From positions 14,514,316-14,578,315 of the forward strand of contig JAQNBH010000013.1 in the NCBI GenBank assembly GCA_028752905.1: a stretch of DNA of 64,000 nucleotides. The letters are read 5' to 3'. Shown piece after piece: positions 1-12,362 of this stretch. The DNA comes from Cladorhizidae sp. MBARI D1340-BT2. Lineage: Eukaryota > Porifera > Demospongiae > Poecilosclerida > Cladorhizidae. Positions within the stretch are counted from its first letter, which is position 1. The number at the start of each line of letters is the position of its first letter. The position numbers were made by a program, and so were the translations under genes. The notes under the pieces are model-generated. The model was not told the origin of the DNA and searched no databases. It saw only the letters and a list, made by a program, of their open reading frames with translations.

Positions 1-1373
1 ATGCATCCGGACCTCTCCAAGACTGTGCCAGCAGCTGTTAGGCTGCCATTCATGCTATTTATCGCACCTTCACTAAGGATGTGAGGAATGTATTAAATGC
101 TTTCAATATATAGACAGTGTTTCTCGATCTCTAGCTCACGTACTATCCAACGTGTACCAAGTCTCTGTTTGATGTATGAATAAGGCAGTGGTGAGCTATC
201 CTCCTCTGAGGGCATCACTCAAAGACACCTTCTTCCCATGGCAATATATGCCCTTGCTACTGCCTACAAAGCCACTGTCCTGATGCTGATGATGCCACTG
301 GAACTGCCTCCTGTAGTGAGTTGTGGGCATGGTGGGACTACCTCCATGAACATGCAAAAGGTTTTGGATGCCATCCAAACATGAGCAAGACATATCTTAC
401 AATGAAAGCCCCCGCCACCAAAAAATATAAATTCACAGGCCACAAATGTGAACTTTACCTGGCAAAGTTCACCTCGGAGCTGACATTGGGTCCAGGGTTT
501 ATACGGAGCAATATGATTGAGAGAAAGTGAATATGTGGACTCTAGATACCCACTAGCTGGCTGAAATTTCCACCTCTCAGTCACACACCTTCATTCATGT
601 CCTCTCAAGCTGATGTACTTAGATGTACACTACCTATTCAAGCTCCTAAAGGATGCCATTCACCAAGCATTTATCCCATCGCTCACTGGGCATCTGCTTT
701 GCTCAAACTCTGACAAGCAATCTACTCATCCTCGCAGTGAGATTAAGTGGCTTGACGCTAGTTGATCATCCACAACTGTAGATCACAACTTCCTGACATC
801 AAGACAATGATATCATCACTAGTAGTCTTCCCAAGACAGGATGAAAGATTTGGATGCCTAAAAATCTACACCTTTCAAGAAGAGTATCATGAGCACCAAT
901 CACCAGAGGAACAGGATGACATCATTTATAGGAGAAGGAGAATTCAGAGATACACTGTGTCTAAACTATGGCTGGACTCAACCAAACACACCAAGATAGT
1001 CCAACAAAGCCTTCTCAATCCACAATGCTATGATGTAAATTTGGGAAATTTCCCACCAACCATCATAATAAAATCAGGTATTCAATAGCTTCCCTCCTAT
1101 CTCCAATGTAGCCTTCAGCCTCTCTGGAGAAACTCTTTGCTTGGTCTCCGCAAATGCAAATGATGCAGCATTGATGTACGTGCAAGAGGCTTGTGGTTTG
1201 TTCAAGAGGATGATTTCTTCTATGTCGGGTGTTTCATTCCATGGCAACCAGCAACAGATGGGAAGCTTGTAGTAGTGTACATGAAAGATGAGAAGAGGCA
1301 GGTATACAATCAGCGAGTTTTGGATGCTGAGGATGGAGTGTTCAACTTGACCAGAGTCATTGGGAGAGGCTGA
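1..1373 (+). pseudogene. Decayed reverse-transcriptase retroelement, RT core plus C-terminal domain
   Basis: At 285-293 the frame reads Ala-Asp-Asp, the catalytic box of a reverse transcriptase, followed by a WWDYL segment and an N-M-S-K-T-Y-L block (about 330-400). This order (ADD, WWD, then FGY.PNASKTW) is typical of a group of RT proteins common in sponges and corals. At 1170-1373, in the same frame, DVRARGLWF ... FFYVGCFIPW ... EKRQVYNQRVLDAE matches the C-terminal part I recall for the same proteins. Between the two blocks the frame is interrupted by stops and cannot be followed. There is no complete ORF, so this is a dead copy, 5'-truncated by the window edge. The exact clade was not assigned; the family memory is from general knowledge and was not checked by search. 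Confidence 0.55.
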
Positions 1374-2435
1374 ACATGTTTTACTATGAAGACCCTACAG
1401 CAAGCTCATAGGCTGGCTAAGGTATAAACTCTAGTTTGCAATTTCCAGATCAGCTATGATGTCCATCCATGGAAGCGGTTCCTGGAGGAACCACCCAATA
1501 AAGGATGGGTGAAATTGCCCTAACTGTTCAGAGGACTGTGTGCCCCAAATTTTAAGCCAATCGTACTAACTTCCAAGAATGCTCATTTTCTATTAATCTC
1601 TGTAGCTATGCATCTATCTATGTAAAAAAGTAGTATTCAATGTAAGTTCACTGTAAAGTGTGAATGGCCACCAACCTTAACTAGGTGGGCTTATCTAAAC
1701 TGGGATTGGTCATCATAGTGAAGAGAAAGATCGAGAAGATCGCAACAGAGCAAGCTCATAGGTGTCAACTGTTCCAATTTACAATCCTAGTTTTGTTGCT
1801 ATATATGCCTTGATATTCCTCTTTTATTTACCCTGTGGGGAGTTGGCAACTTCTTAGTACATCATAAACAGTGTCAAAATTGGCTGAAGACACTGTTTAT
1901 GATACACTAAGAAATTGCTAAAGCAAAGGTAAGTCTTCACCATTTTAATAGGAATCAAACCAATGGGAAGTACTACTGTACACCCCAATGGGTAGATACA
2001 TAGATAGATATGATATACGCAGCAATGCCAAGTTTTCTATCCAACTTCCTAGTTTTGTTGAAGATCTGTGCTGTTAACTATTGCCACTGTAAACTTCTGA
2101 GGATATTTGACCACTTTTGAGATGTTTTATTACAATGAGAGATGGATTAGTGCTGAATCATGAAATGGATTAGGCATTGTGATGCGCATTGGAGTCTTCT
2201 GTTGGTGAAATTATAATGAACAGACATTGTACACAAGTTATGTGTAGGGGAACCAGCACAGGTATCTACATAGATACATAATAGAGATACATAAATACAA
2301 GATCTTGAAGATTACTTTTTCCCCCTTTTTTTTTGGCTGCCAGTTTACTCCCTTCACAAAGGATTCAAGGCATGTTTGAAGTGTTTTTGTTGTTAAAATT
2401 ACCACAAATAATATTATGAAACTGCCAAAGAGTGT
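1374..2435. repeat. Old dispersed-repeat copies, no gene seen
   Basis: No coding signal was found. Part of this stretch (about 1620-1790) resembles 4720-4960 and 5330-5590. The part from about 1860 to 2460 resembles 9725-10160 and 10635-11345; shared words include CTGTTAACTATTG, CTTCTGAGGA, GCTGAATCA and ACAAGATCYTGAAGAT. The copies are strongly diverged and indel-rich. Confidence 0.5.
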
Positions 2436-4069
2436 TTAGTTGAGATTTAAAAGAAAGTTGTTCTCCAGGAGTGCTACCATCAATTTCTGGTCCACAATGG
2501 TCACTGCAGAGCCACCATCTAACTGGCATCTGGCAATTGTTTCATCCATCCGTCCCATGCAGTAGTAAGGTGGGTGGTCTATATCTGCTTGAATGTGAAG
2601 CAGGTTTGTTTGGGGACAGGCATCGCATAAGTGTCCCCATTCATGACACTTGAAGCACTGTGGTCCTTTGACATCGTCAAAATACTTAGCCAGACGGTGT
2701 GGCTTGTTGTGAGATGCTTTGGTCTCTGAACCATTTCCTCTGCTGCTTGGGTGTTGTTGATAGGGAACAGGATGAGCTGCTAGGGGAATCTTCATGTTGA
2801 TGGTTTTTGGAGTGGAGTCACTGTTCCATGGCCTGGGAGACGAATCTGGCCCAGGTGGAGGCAGTGGAGTGGGCTGAATGGGGTAGCTCTGGGGTGGGAA
2901 CCACTGCTTTCTGTGGTCACCATTGTGCGGTCTTCTGTCTGTCCACTGCCGGTTGTGGTCTCTCTTTCCATGAAAGTACTGTCCCTGAAGCAGTCCACTA
3001 CTATGATCTCCTCGACTGGTAAGGTTTCTCAAGTGGTCATCCGCTAGCTCTGCCATAGCTAGTGGGTCGGTAGGTTGCTGGTCTCGAATCCAAGTCTGTA
3101 TGTGATCTGGCAGACGGTGGATGAGGTGTTCCGTGAGGATGAGGTCCCTTAGTTCTACCTTGGTTGTGGTTTCTTTAGTCCATGCATCAAACATCCTGAT
3201 GCCTCGTAGTGCCATCTCCCTACACGACTCACTATGCTTCTTCTGGAGAGACTGGTACCTGGATCGGAAAGCTTGAGCGTCAATGTGGTGTAGTTTCAAG
3301 AGAGCAGTCTTGACTACGTCAAAGTCCTCCTGCTATTCTACTGGTAAGCTGACTATCATTCTGCTGCTTCTTCCGTCTACACACAGGAGTAGGTGGGCGA
3401 CCCAGTATCTGGGAGCAACCTCATAAGTCATCATGTGCCTCTCAAAGGCGAGTAGGAATACATCAACTTCTTCTGTCTGACCTAGCTTGGGTAGGCTAGG
3501 AATATTCTTCCCCATGTCTCTATTTGAGGCACGTCTTTCATCTTCCTGTTGTTTTTGGGCTGCTTCTTTCCTGTCCTGTTCTTCTCTCAGGCTTGAGCAG
3601 AGTTAGCCTGCCTCTCCAGTTGTGCTGTTTTCCTTAGTTGGGCTTCCTGTGTCCGGTTGTCTTCCCTTCGTTTGGTCTCTTGTAGCTGTGTTTGGGTCAC
3701 CTGAGCGGAGTTCTGGAAGATGGCGAGCCATCGGGCATCGGCAGCCTCCCGTTGCAATTGTGCCTGTTCCGCTTGTCTTCTATAGTCTTCCTCCCGGATG
3801 CGTTGAGCTTCCTGTATTCGTGTTTCCTCTCTTCGCTGAACTTCTAACCACTCTTGCTTGGCTGCTTCCAAGTGGTCAGCCTGTAGCTTAGCCATGGTGT
3901 CAGCTTGCATCTTTGCCATCATAGTTAAAAGGGAAGTGATGTCTGGAGATTAGGTTTTGTTTGCCACTGTGGCGGAAGATGAGTCAGTGTCATTTCCTGA
4001 CTCTGTGTCCTTAGCGCTGTCATCATTGTTTGGGATAATAGTAGCTCCTCTCTCTGCTCTGTTGGACAT
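2436..4069 (-). pseudogene. Gypsy-type gag with SCAN-like capsid and zinc knuckle, broken, truncated in protease
   Basis: Read on the minus strand from an ATG at 4069. Order: a short acidic/Ser-rich N-terminus; a Gln/Glu/Arg-rich coiled coil (about 3922-3540); a capsid region; a helical SCAN-like segment (FRSRYQSL ... LILTEHLIHRLP, about 3270-3040); a Pro-rich linker; a CCHC zinc knuckle (CFKCHEWGHLCDAC, about 2665-2620); then the start of an aspartic-protease-like region (QLDGGSAVTIVDQKLM) that stops at 2436. Lesions seen directly: an in-frame TAA near 3953, a one-base frame change near 3590, and an in-frame TAG near 3335. Reverse transcriptase and integrase are missing. SCAN-like capsids are known from Gmr1-type Gypsy elements, so that subgroup is likely (inference). 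The LTR and primer-binding site just upstream support the assignment. Confidence 0.8.
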
Positions 4070-4300
4070 GGTTACGGCGTTATCCTCGTTGGTAGGTCGA
4101 AATGGGTGGTTCGGTTGGTTTCAGGTAAGTCAGAGCTCGGCTGACACACAAGGCACTGGCATACAGCCCAATTAATCCAAGCAAAACAATGCTGTCAAAC
4201 TGATCTAGCAAGTAGTCAAAATTCAAAGTCTAAATCGGTACCACTAGTTGTAATACTAAGCAATAGTCAATTCTATATTCTAAATCACTTCAATGGTCTA

Positions 4301-4320
4301 GGTAAGTATCGCTGCCACCA
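4301..4320 (-). other. Primer-binding site of the Gypsy relic
   Basis: On the minus strand, two bases after the LTR end, the sequence reads TGGTGGCAGCGATACTTACC. It begins with the TGG expected to pair with a tRNA CCA end. Position and sequence fit a Ty3/Gypsy primer-binding site; the tRNA was not identified. Confidence 0.65.
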
Positions 4321-4322
4321 GA

Positions 4323-4589
4323 TGTTAGGATTTCCTGGATGCTCACACAAGAGCTATCTCCTAACAGGTCTAGGTCACTTATCAACGTCTAGATATAGGA
4401 TTATAAAATATTATTACAGATAGAACAAGACTCTCTAACTTACAAACATGTGTTCATCAGGTATCTCTCTACTGAGCATGCCCTCTACTAATTAACATGT
4501 GGTTACAAACAATGGTGTGTGGTTTGCATGATAAGGTTCATAGCTATGATAATGACATGTATTGTAGTCTTGTTAGGCCGTGCCTAACA
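4323..4589 (-). repeat. 5' LTR of the gag-bearing Gypsy relic
   Basis: The 267 bp segment begins on the minus strand with TGTTAGGCACGG and ends with CCTAACA. The termini form a perfect inverted pair TGTTAGG/CCTAACA, as LTRs do, and the primer-binding site follows directly. No partner 3' LTR was found near 2.4 kb, so the element is 3'-truncated and its target duplication cannot be read. Confidence 0.7.
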
Positions 4590-7500
4590 ATGTACAACAA
4601 CTAACTCACTATTATAATACCTGAACTTGTGGTAAGCGAAGCGAGCCTTCAGGGGGGAGTAGTTTGGTATTGCCGTGCATGGCAATATCTATCGATGTAT
4701 CTATCTATGTATGTTTTTGTTCACCAAATGTTCACTTTAAAAAAGATGAACAGACCAGCTTCCTTTATTTGATAAGGTGTACTTATGTAAACCAGGAATG
4801 GTCGTCATAGTGTAGAAAATGGCAGCAGATTTGGATAGAAAGAAATGAAAACTGGCTGGACAGGGAAGTGAGGACAGGTTGCATGGTTGATATATAGCCG
4901 ATGGAAAGGATGATGGAGTTTCTGATATAGCTACTAAATTTATTAACATGCTCTAGCTGTGAATGTGCTTTACTGGCAAAAAGAAAACAAGTTAGCTAAA
5001 GGGGAAATGATTATCTTGGTGGATCTTGAAAATGTTCGAGCTACCGTTAGAAATATCATAAAATTATTGTTGTTTCCCTTACATATATATACCACAATCC
5101 GAGCATTACATATGAAGACATCATTATCATTAATGAACAGATCAGTATGCATTAGGTTCTCTGGTCACGGCCATACCTAGACCTAATAATTCTAGGATTT
5201 CAAGCTAAAATATTTGATATTTAAAATTGATTAATTTTACCCTCCTCATCGCAACTTCTCTCTGCACTCAGTGCCTTGCATTCATTACTAGTTATTTACT
5301 ATCTTTATTACCATGGTATGCACACATATCTATGTACCATGTTTCACCCAATAAAAAATATGAACGGCTCAGCCTCCTAAAATAAAGTAGTCTATGTAAA
5401 TGGGAATGATCATCATAAAAAGAATGACCGAGAAAACACTATATAGCAGAGTTGAAGCTAGGAAAGAAAAATGGCTGCATTGGAAGAACAGGCTGCATGG
5501 TAAATAGCCGACAGGAAAGTGTGATGGAGTTTCATTCTGACACAGCTACTCAGTTCATTGACCTGCTTTAACCATGGAGGTAGGATACACCATTTTGTCA
5601 TGATACATAAACTAATATCAATCTAGATCAAGTAGGTTGCCACTCTCTAAGGCCTCTGAGAAATTGGCTGCATAGTCGACATGTTGACATACATAGAAAG
5701 GATAACTGATGCAAATAGAGGAGAGGCATGCTAATGATGGTGATGATACTGAGTACACAAACAATGAAGTTTGCAAACTACACTGTAACAAGTTCTTGTC
5801 AGCTTCTGCATGATGTTCCTTTGATTTCTGCAGGAACCACTTCCCGACAACCTCACTCTAAGTGTCAATTTTCAATTGATCCTGGTTATAAGTAGCTGTA
5901 TAGCTTTCTCAAAACTCCTTGACAGCCACAGCTACTTCTACATGCACATTTCCATTTCAGAATTCTCCATGTTCCTGGGAAACAGGTTCTTTAACCTCGA
6001 CAAGTTCAGAATCTATGTAACTTTTCTCTGAGAATTCCTGCAAAAGCACTTCCTGTTAACAGTTAGTGTAGTATGCTTCCTATCTTCACTCCCAAGTGCT
6101 ATTAACAAACTCACAGCCGTACTTCCACTTGCACATTACCCTCAGAATTTGCTATCCCATAATGTTGCAAGGTTGTTCAATCTTTCTTGGACCAGATTGA
6201 ATTTGTAAACAGCTACAGTTCACCCAAACCACAATCCCAACATTTCATCATCATAGGGACATGGATAAATTGTACCAAGTTGTGCGAGAAAAAAGTAGAT
6301 AAATTTTGCCAAGTTGTGCGAGAAAAAAGTAGATAAACACTTAGATAAATATATATATATATTCAGAAGAGAAAAATGTTTTATATAATATTGAAAGTGG
6401 CTAGGGCTACGGCTAGGGCTAGAGCTAGGGCTAGGGCTGTTTCGTTACTAGTGTAGGCTACAAACAACAAATACTGATAAGCAGAGCTGATATAGTGACA
6501 ATTTTGGAAGTACTGACGGGTAAGAAATCAGCAGGGACAATGAGTAACTGAGATGCGGGAAGAAACTGTGGTTCCTGTAGAACTTACTTGCATTCCTTTA
6601 GTACATACTTCCATCTTTCCTAACTCAATCATTATATGCATCACAAATGAAAAATCATTGTTATTATTATTATAAACTCTGGTGGTTAGCAGTTTTAACG
6701 CACCGCTTCTAACAAGAAAACAGGAAGGCGCTCACTAAACCCTGTTCGCACATCCAAACGATTATTACCTGTGGTTTGCAAATAAGCAGCATAGGCTTGC
6801 GGTGGAGATAATACGCATGCGCATAACAGCGAAACCCAACACTGGCGAACGGTGGATTTGTAATGGATGATGATTGACAAGCTTGACAAATAGGATGATT
6901 GACAGATGTAGCTGTCAATGGGTTTTTTGAGGAAGAATTTGTGCCTGCACTTTTGAGAGGATTGTTTGTTTGCCTGCACTTTTGAGAGGATCGTTTGTTA
7001 GAGGTTTTCTCTCTCCTCTGAGTAGATGATGTGGAGTTTTTCTGTGATGCATAAGTTTCAGTATTTTTAAGTAGTTGAGTAAGATGGTGCTCTGTTGATG
7101 ATGGACCATTTTATGTTACAGTGCATGTTGGTGTCTGAGTTTCCATATTTTATCCTCATGATTGAAAGTGAACTTGTGGCTTGTTTAGCGAGCCTTGAAA
7201 GTTTTATGGGTTAGTTGTTTTCATCATTGTTGGTGGAGATAGTAGCTTTGCAGGTTCGAGGATTTGGGAACAAGTTGTCATGTGTAACTACCCATGTTGA
7301 GGAAACTTGTGCTCACCATTTGCACAAGTGCATTGATATATATTATAAAATCTTGGAAGAACTTCCCTTTTTATTGTTGTTTCATTTATTTTATTTCATT
7401 ATTAATTTTTAACTAGAAGGAGCAATCATGGTAAATCCCACAAACACTGAAGCTATTTGTCCATAAGCAGCTAACTGGATGGTTTATGAATGGCTAGCAA

Positions 7501-9100
7501 TACAAGATCTGCAACACAAATACTGAGAAGCACCCTCAGGTAACCCGGGTACCTGACTACATTATTAAAGAATAAGGCATCCGCCTATTTGCATCAAACT
7601 CGCACAAAACATCATGTGGTGATTAACAATGCTGTCATTGACTGACAATGCCTGGTAAAGGTCTTACATTAGGTAAGGGGTCTACGCTAGGTAACGGGTC
7701 AATAGCTACCTATACATATGCGTGTGCGTGTTAGTTACTTTTGGTTATTGTCTAATTATGTACTTACATTTTAGTGCCTAATGAAAACATTCTTATTGAA
7801 GAGTGTGGCTTCCTCTTACAAGAGATAATAATGTTTAGCACTTTCCAATCAGGAGCCAGAACTACGGAGAATTCAGGTATGCAGGTGTTGAAGTCTCCGA
7901 GTTTAACTGCATTTAACTTTGGCATGGTTATATATATACACTGTTTTTAGTATGAAAAGACAGCACACACAGAGAGTTGTCTTTTGAGCTATGTACGAAG
8001 TTCATAAAGCCGAATGAATGGAGCTCCAAAGTTGTTTTAACACTTTGTAAAAAAAAAAGGAATCGTCTCCCTCAAGGTTTCTACATAGTTTATGCTACCT
8101 ACAGCTACTAACTTACTTGATATAAATGTTAAATATATAATTGCTGCATTGGTCTAGGTTTGGTCCAAAGAAAGAGGAAAGTTTACTCGATCAGCTAAGT
8201 ATTTTAAGACACACAGCTAGTTAGCTACACAAGTTCTTTGTAAATAAATATATATTACATTGTGGTTTTCAATAGAGCACTTGGTGCTGTGAGAAAGTCA
8301 TAGCTACAAACCACATCTGTATCAATAGCACTGCATTGGTCTAGGCTAGGACCAAAGAAGGAAATCTATTGAAGGAAAACTACAAAGCTAGCTACTAGTT
8401 TTCTAAGTAGCCTCTACTGAACATAAATGTTAACTTGTCATTATGTTGCACACTTGGCGGGGGTTAAACCTCCTAATCCTCCTCAACCCTCCTTGATCCA
8501 CCCTTGCTTTGTAGATAACTGATGAGTCAAGATGGACAATTGTTCTTGGTGTGCAGCTGCATGCCTTGCTAGGCCCTTATTGTTGGATGGTTAAGTTTAG
8601 TAGCTTTTTGTTGAGGGTCATAGTTCTGGGGCAAGATTAGCTGATGGTGACATTATTAAATTTGTGCAATGTGCTATATATATGTAGCACACAATTGACA
8701 TCATAATTATATATAAGTTACCAATGTAGATCACAAACATTTACAGGATACCTTACCTATTAATAATATGAACACCAAACATTTGACTAAAGCAACTATA
8801 TAGACAAAAATGTTTACTTAAAGAAGAAATTATTTACCAATATAGACAACAAATATTTACAGAATGTTAGATATCAATGTACTATAAATTTTTGTTGTCT
8901 TTGGTAAACATTTCTTAGTCAATCCAAAATATTTTTGCTTTTAAAAAATACTTTTTTTGTCTTGTTTCTATTTGTTTTGTTACTATCATCAAGGAGCTAC
9001 CCAACAAGAAGTTACTCAGTATAATACCATAGCTCGTTTAGTTAGTATATACAACGTTCTTAAAACACACATTATATACACATTATATAGACACATGCAA
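4590..9100. repeat. Repeat-rich intergenic stretch
   Basis: No convincing exon was found. Visible structures: two copies of one dispersed family (4720-4960 and 5330-5590, both with GATGGAGTTTC and an ACAGCTACT-like word); a diverged direct duplication (about 5828-5990 and 6036-6160, sharing CACTTCC, TTAACA and TGCACATT-type words); a 36 bp duplication at 6265-6340; a short TAGGGC-type hexamer run at 6402-6440; a 33 bp duplication at 6938-7000; and a diverged pair at 8150-8230 and 8335-8410 sharing GCATTGGTCTAGG. Confidence 0.5.
8860..8990. repeat. Dispersed short repeat, copy 1
   Basis: Shares the words TCAATCCAAAATAT and TTTTTGTCTTGTTTCTATTT, on one strand or the other, with about 21590-21800 and 60305-60400. 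It is a small A+T-rich repeat with no coding capacity, possibly a non-autonomous element. Confidence 0.45.
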
Positions 9101-10191
9101 GTTACATGTTTTTGTTGAAGGTATGTATTGTCACAGAAATATGCTCCTGAGGAGTGTTTACTTCATGGTATGAAATTGTGCAGCTCTTAGTGACTCAGCT
9201 CACTTCTGTGCTATTGACTATTGCACAACAGTGAGTTTCTGAGGAAGGTAACTGGTACACATGCATTATAAGTATGTGTGAATTAATCTGTAAGAAAATA
9301 TTTAACGTCAATTTATTTTTGTAGAACTCATGGTCTATATTATTTTTTGCTGACATGACTGAGAGAAGCCAGCTGTAAAGCTATGGATGAGATTTGCTAA
9401 GCAATTCTTGAAAGATGATATCGAACTTTATGGTAACCTACTGTTTAGTGATTGTGAAAAATTACACAATAGCTAATGGACACTTACCTATACAGGAAAA
9501 TGTCACCACTATGTTAAACTTCAAATATTTTAGGAGAGAGAGATTTCTAGCACTGCTAGAAGTTAGCTCTCATCTCTGACCCACCTGCATGTGTGCACAA
9601 GCCAGAGCTAAGCATAATATAACCCATTTTATAAATGCACATTTAAATTTTTCCTGTTTTTAATTTTTGTACGTTAGAGTTGGAATACGAAAATTTATCA
9701 AACAATAACCATATATAGTTATCTGTTTCTATTGAAGGTTTGTGCTATTAACTATTGTCACAAGAGTATAGTTCTGAGGAAACCAACTGGACATTTTGTA
9801 GTGTGAAATAGTATGAAAATGTGCAGCTGTTTCTCGCTGACTCAGCTGAGCTAAACTCATTATTGCACGAGCACAAACATGTTTATGACATTGTAATCCT
9901 TTATCAATCATAGGGTGTTTGGTTAGTAGAGAAACAGGTTAGAGCTGAATCAAGAAATGGTTAGTTTTTGCATGCCATTGGTCAGTTTGGAGTATTCTGA
10001 TTGTAAAATAATGAATGTGTGGAATAAAGTAGAACGATACATAAATACAGATTGAGCTAAATTAAGAGTTGTTGCAATGCAATGGACAATCTGGAGTCTT
10101 CTGACTAAGTTATGTGAAGGAAAAGGTAGAGATAAACAGGTAGATACACTAGACAAAATGTTTCCATTTAGAAACCTGACTAGGTCAAATC

Positions 10192-10238
10192 GACCCTTTA
10201 CCTATTAATCCGTATTGAATATTAATAGGTAAAGGGTC
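10192..10238. repeat. Perfect 18 bp fold-back hairpin
   Basis: GACCCTTTACCTATTAAT at 10192-10209 is matched by its exact reverse complement at 10221-10238, with an 11-base loop. It sits just before a second, longer inverted repeat. Confidence 0.8.
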
Positions 10239-10274
10239 ATGTAAACATTGGTATGTTCAGTAGTACAACAACTT

Positions 10275-10430
10275 TCTTGATAGTCAACTTAAATTTACTC
10301 ACTTCACGTTTCGACTAGATGTCGAAGGCAGGAGGATCTAGCCAAAACGTCAAGTGAGTAAATTTAAGTTGATTATCGAGATAGCCACTATGTCAACTGA
10401 GAGTTCATTGATAAATTCTTGTTTTATTTC
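10275..10430. repeat. Fold-back Penelope-type terminal repeat relic
   Basis: Arms of about 33 bp (about 10279-10311 and 10344-10377; core AACTTAAATTTACTCACTT and its complement) flank a centre with CGTTTCGACTAGATG and AAAACGTC. The distal part (TATGTCAACTGAGAGTTCAT) is shared with 15315-15335. GAAACG next to an AGTTGATTATYGAG tail is the signature of the hammerhead-like repeats at 15.2, 55.4 and 63.4 kb, here degenerate on both strands. Confidence 0.55.
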
Positions 10431-11462
10431 TTGTTTGATAGTCCATCCAATATATATACATATATGTACAACATTTTTGCCTTACTTCTTTCTCGGTATA
10501 ATATCAAATCACATGTATAAGTTAGTATTTACCATGTTTATTACTAAAGTAGATATATATATATATGTACCTATGCATTGTATAATACAAACAGACATAT
10601 GCAGTATAATAAGTATATAGTTACTGGTTCTGTGCTGTCATGTGAAAACCACTTCTCGTATGTGCAGCTGTTGGTAACCCAGTTCAGTTCGGTGGTGTTA
10701 ACTATTGTCACAGGAGCAAGCTTCTGAGGAAATCAACTGATACACTTGCATTATAAATATCTCATTACCTGGTCATATGGGAGGTTTATGCTGTTAACTA
10801 TTGCCACAAGAGTAAAGTTCCAAGGAAATGGACTGATCACTTCATGGCATGAAAATGTGCAGCTACTTGCTAACTCAACTCAGTTAGGCTCAACATTGCA
10901 TAAGTGTGTGTTTACAACATTGCTAATCCTCTACTCTGATGATCAGGTGTTTGACTGAGTAGAGAAATTGATTGGCACTAAAATGTGAAAGGAATTAGCG
11001 CTGAATCAAGAAAAGTGCAATGCAGTTGGGAATGCGAATTATGAGAAATGGACATATTGTATGAAGTTGTGCATGTGAATATTTAATAGTTGTTGCGTAA
11101 TGTAGTTTGGAGTCTTCTGGTAATAAATTATGATGAGCAAACGTAAGCAGCATATGCAAGTAGCTATATATGTGTGGGAAGAAAAGTAGATAGAAACATA
11201 AATACAAGATCCTGAAGATGAGAATTCACTGTTTTAACATTGTTTAGGGGTCCTACTACCTTCATGAAGGATCAAGGCATGCTTGAAGTGTTTTGGGGGT
11301 CAAAATCAGTTGAAGACTGTTTTTGCTACTAAGATGTGCCAAAGGGAGTTTTTAGCAGATAGGGTTTTTATTCTCCATTTTAAAATGGGTAGACCACTAT
11401 GGAGAGTGTGGTAGTACTTGGCAAAACATTACGATCACTCTCAGCTGACATCATCATATGCT

Positions 11463-12362
11463 TTAAGGGGGTATCCAAGGCAAAATTGCCATTTAGGTAT
11501 TAAATTCATATCAATTCCATACTTTACAGTTTTGTTCCAAAAGTTAGACATGCTACAGATTGGCAGTTCGGGCCAACATTCGGGTGTGGTTTGTGGTCAA
11601 AACCACAAAGGTGTGCATTTACAAGAAAAAACTGGGAAAAGAATTTTAAGATTTGAAACATCCTAACCAAAATTCCATAGTGCATCAACCCAAGATATTT
11701 TGTACATATGTATACACACACAAAATACAACTGATGAACGCGCAGAATTCCTGAAATTCTCATATTCATTTAGTGGCACCATTTTGTAAAAACACCAACT
11801 TTAAAAGCATCTAGATTGGAAACGCTAGGGTTTGGGGACTAATCCTGTGTTCATCAGGACCATCTCATGAGGGGATTCTAAATATATAATATCATGCACT
11901 TAGGTTGAATATTTCTCCAGATATTGTGTTTTGAATGGATAAAAAGGTGTTTTTCATAAATCGATTTTTAAGTTAAACACATATTATAATCATTATCACA
12001 ACACAACAACAGTTACTGGCATATAAAGTACCTACAGATATTATAAGACCTATAACATTGTGTCAGCGAAAATATTTGCACCATACAAACATCATAAAAG
12101 GATTACATCATACAGCCAGCTGTCTTCTAAATATTAAAGTTATGATCGGTTGTAAACAAAGCGTTTGTAAGAGCTCGCGTTTGCTATTTTCTTCTTCCTT
12201 CAGAGCTGGATCATATCTGCATAGGTGAATATTTCAGCTGTAGGGGTGTTATACTGATGAAAAATTACACAATAGGAAGATTTGTGAAGAGTTGAGCTAT
12301 ATTTTGATGTAAAAATAAAAAAACATACTTTTTTTTATTTTTTGCCTTGGATACCCCCTTAA
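11463..12362. mobile_element. Non-autonomous TTAA-flanked DNA transposon
   Basis: A 19 bp perfect terminal inverted repeat, GGGGGTATCCAAGGCAAAA at 11467-11485, is matched by its reverse complement at 12340-12358. Both ends are flanked directly by TTAA (11463-11466 and 12359-12362). TTAA duplication is the mark of piggyBac-like transposons. The 892 bp interior has no transposase-sized ORF, so the element would need a transposase supplied elsewhere. The outer bases (GGGGG..CCCCC) differ from the usual CCC..GGG piggyBac termini, so the superfamily is likely but not certain. Confidence 0.75.

Larger units (their letters stand above)
9110..11345 (+). repeat. Cluster of diverged copies of one dispersed repeat family
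   Basis: Copies at about 9110-9300, 9725-10160 and 10635-11345 share words such as AACTATTGTCAC, TTCTGAGGAAA, AAATGTGCAGCT and GCTGAATCAAGAAA. Related sequence lies at 1860-2460, and in the opposite orientation near 53160-53640. No ORF of interest was seen; the family looks like an old interspersed element. Confidence 0.5.

Noticed and set aside
6402..6440. Interstitial telomere repeat
   Set aside because: The hexamer is TAGGGC-like, not TTAGGG, and only about seven irregular units occur.
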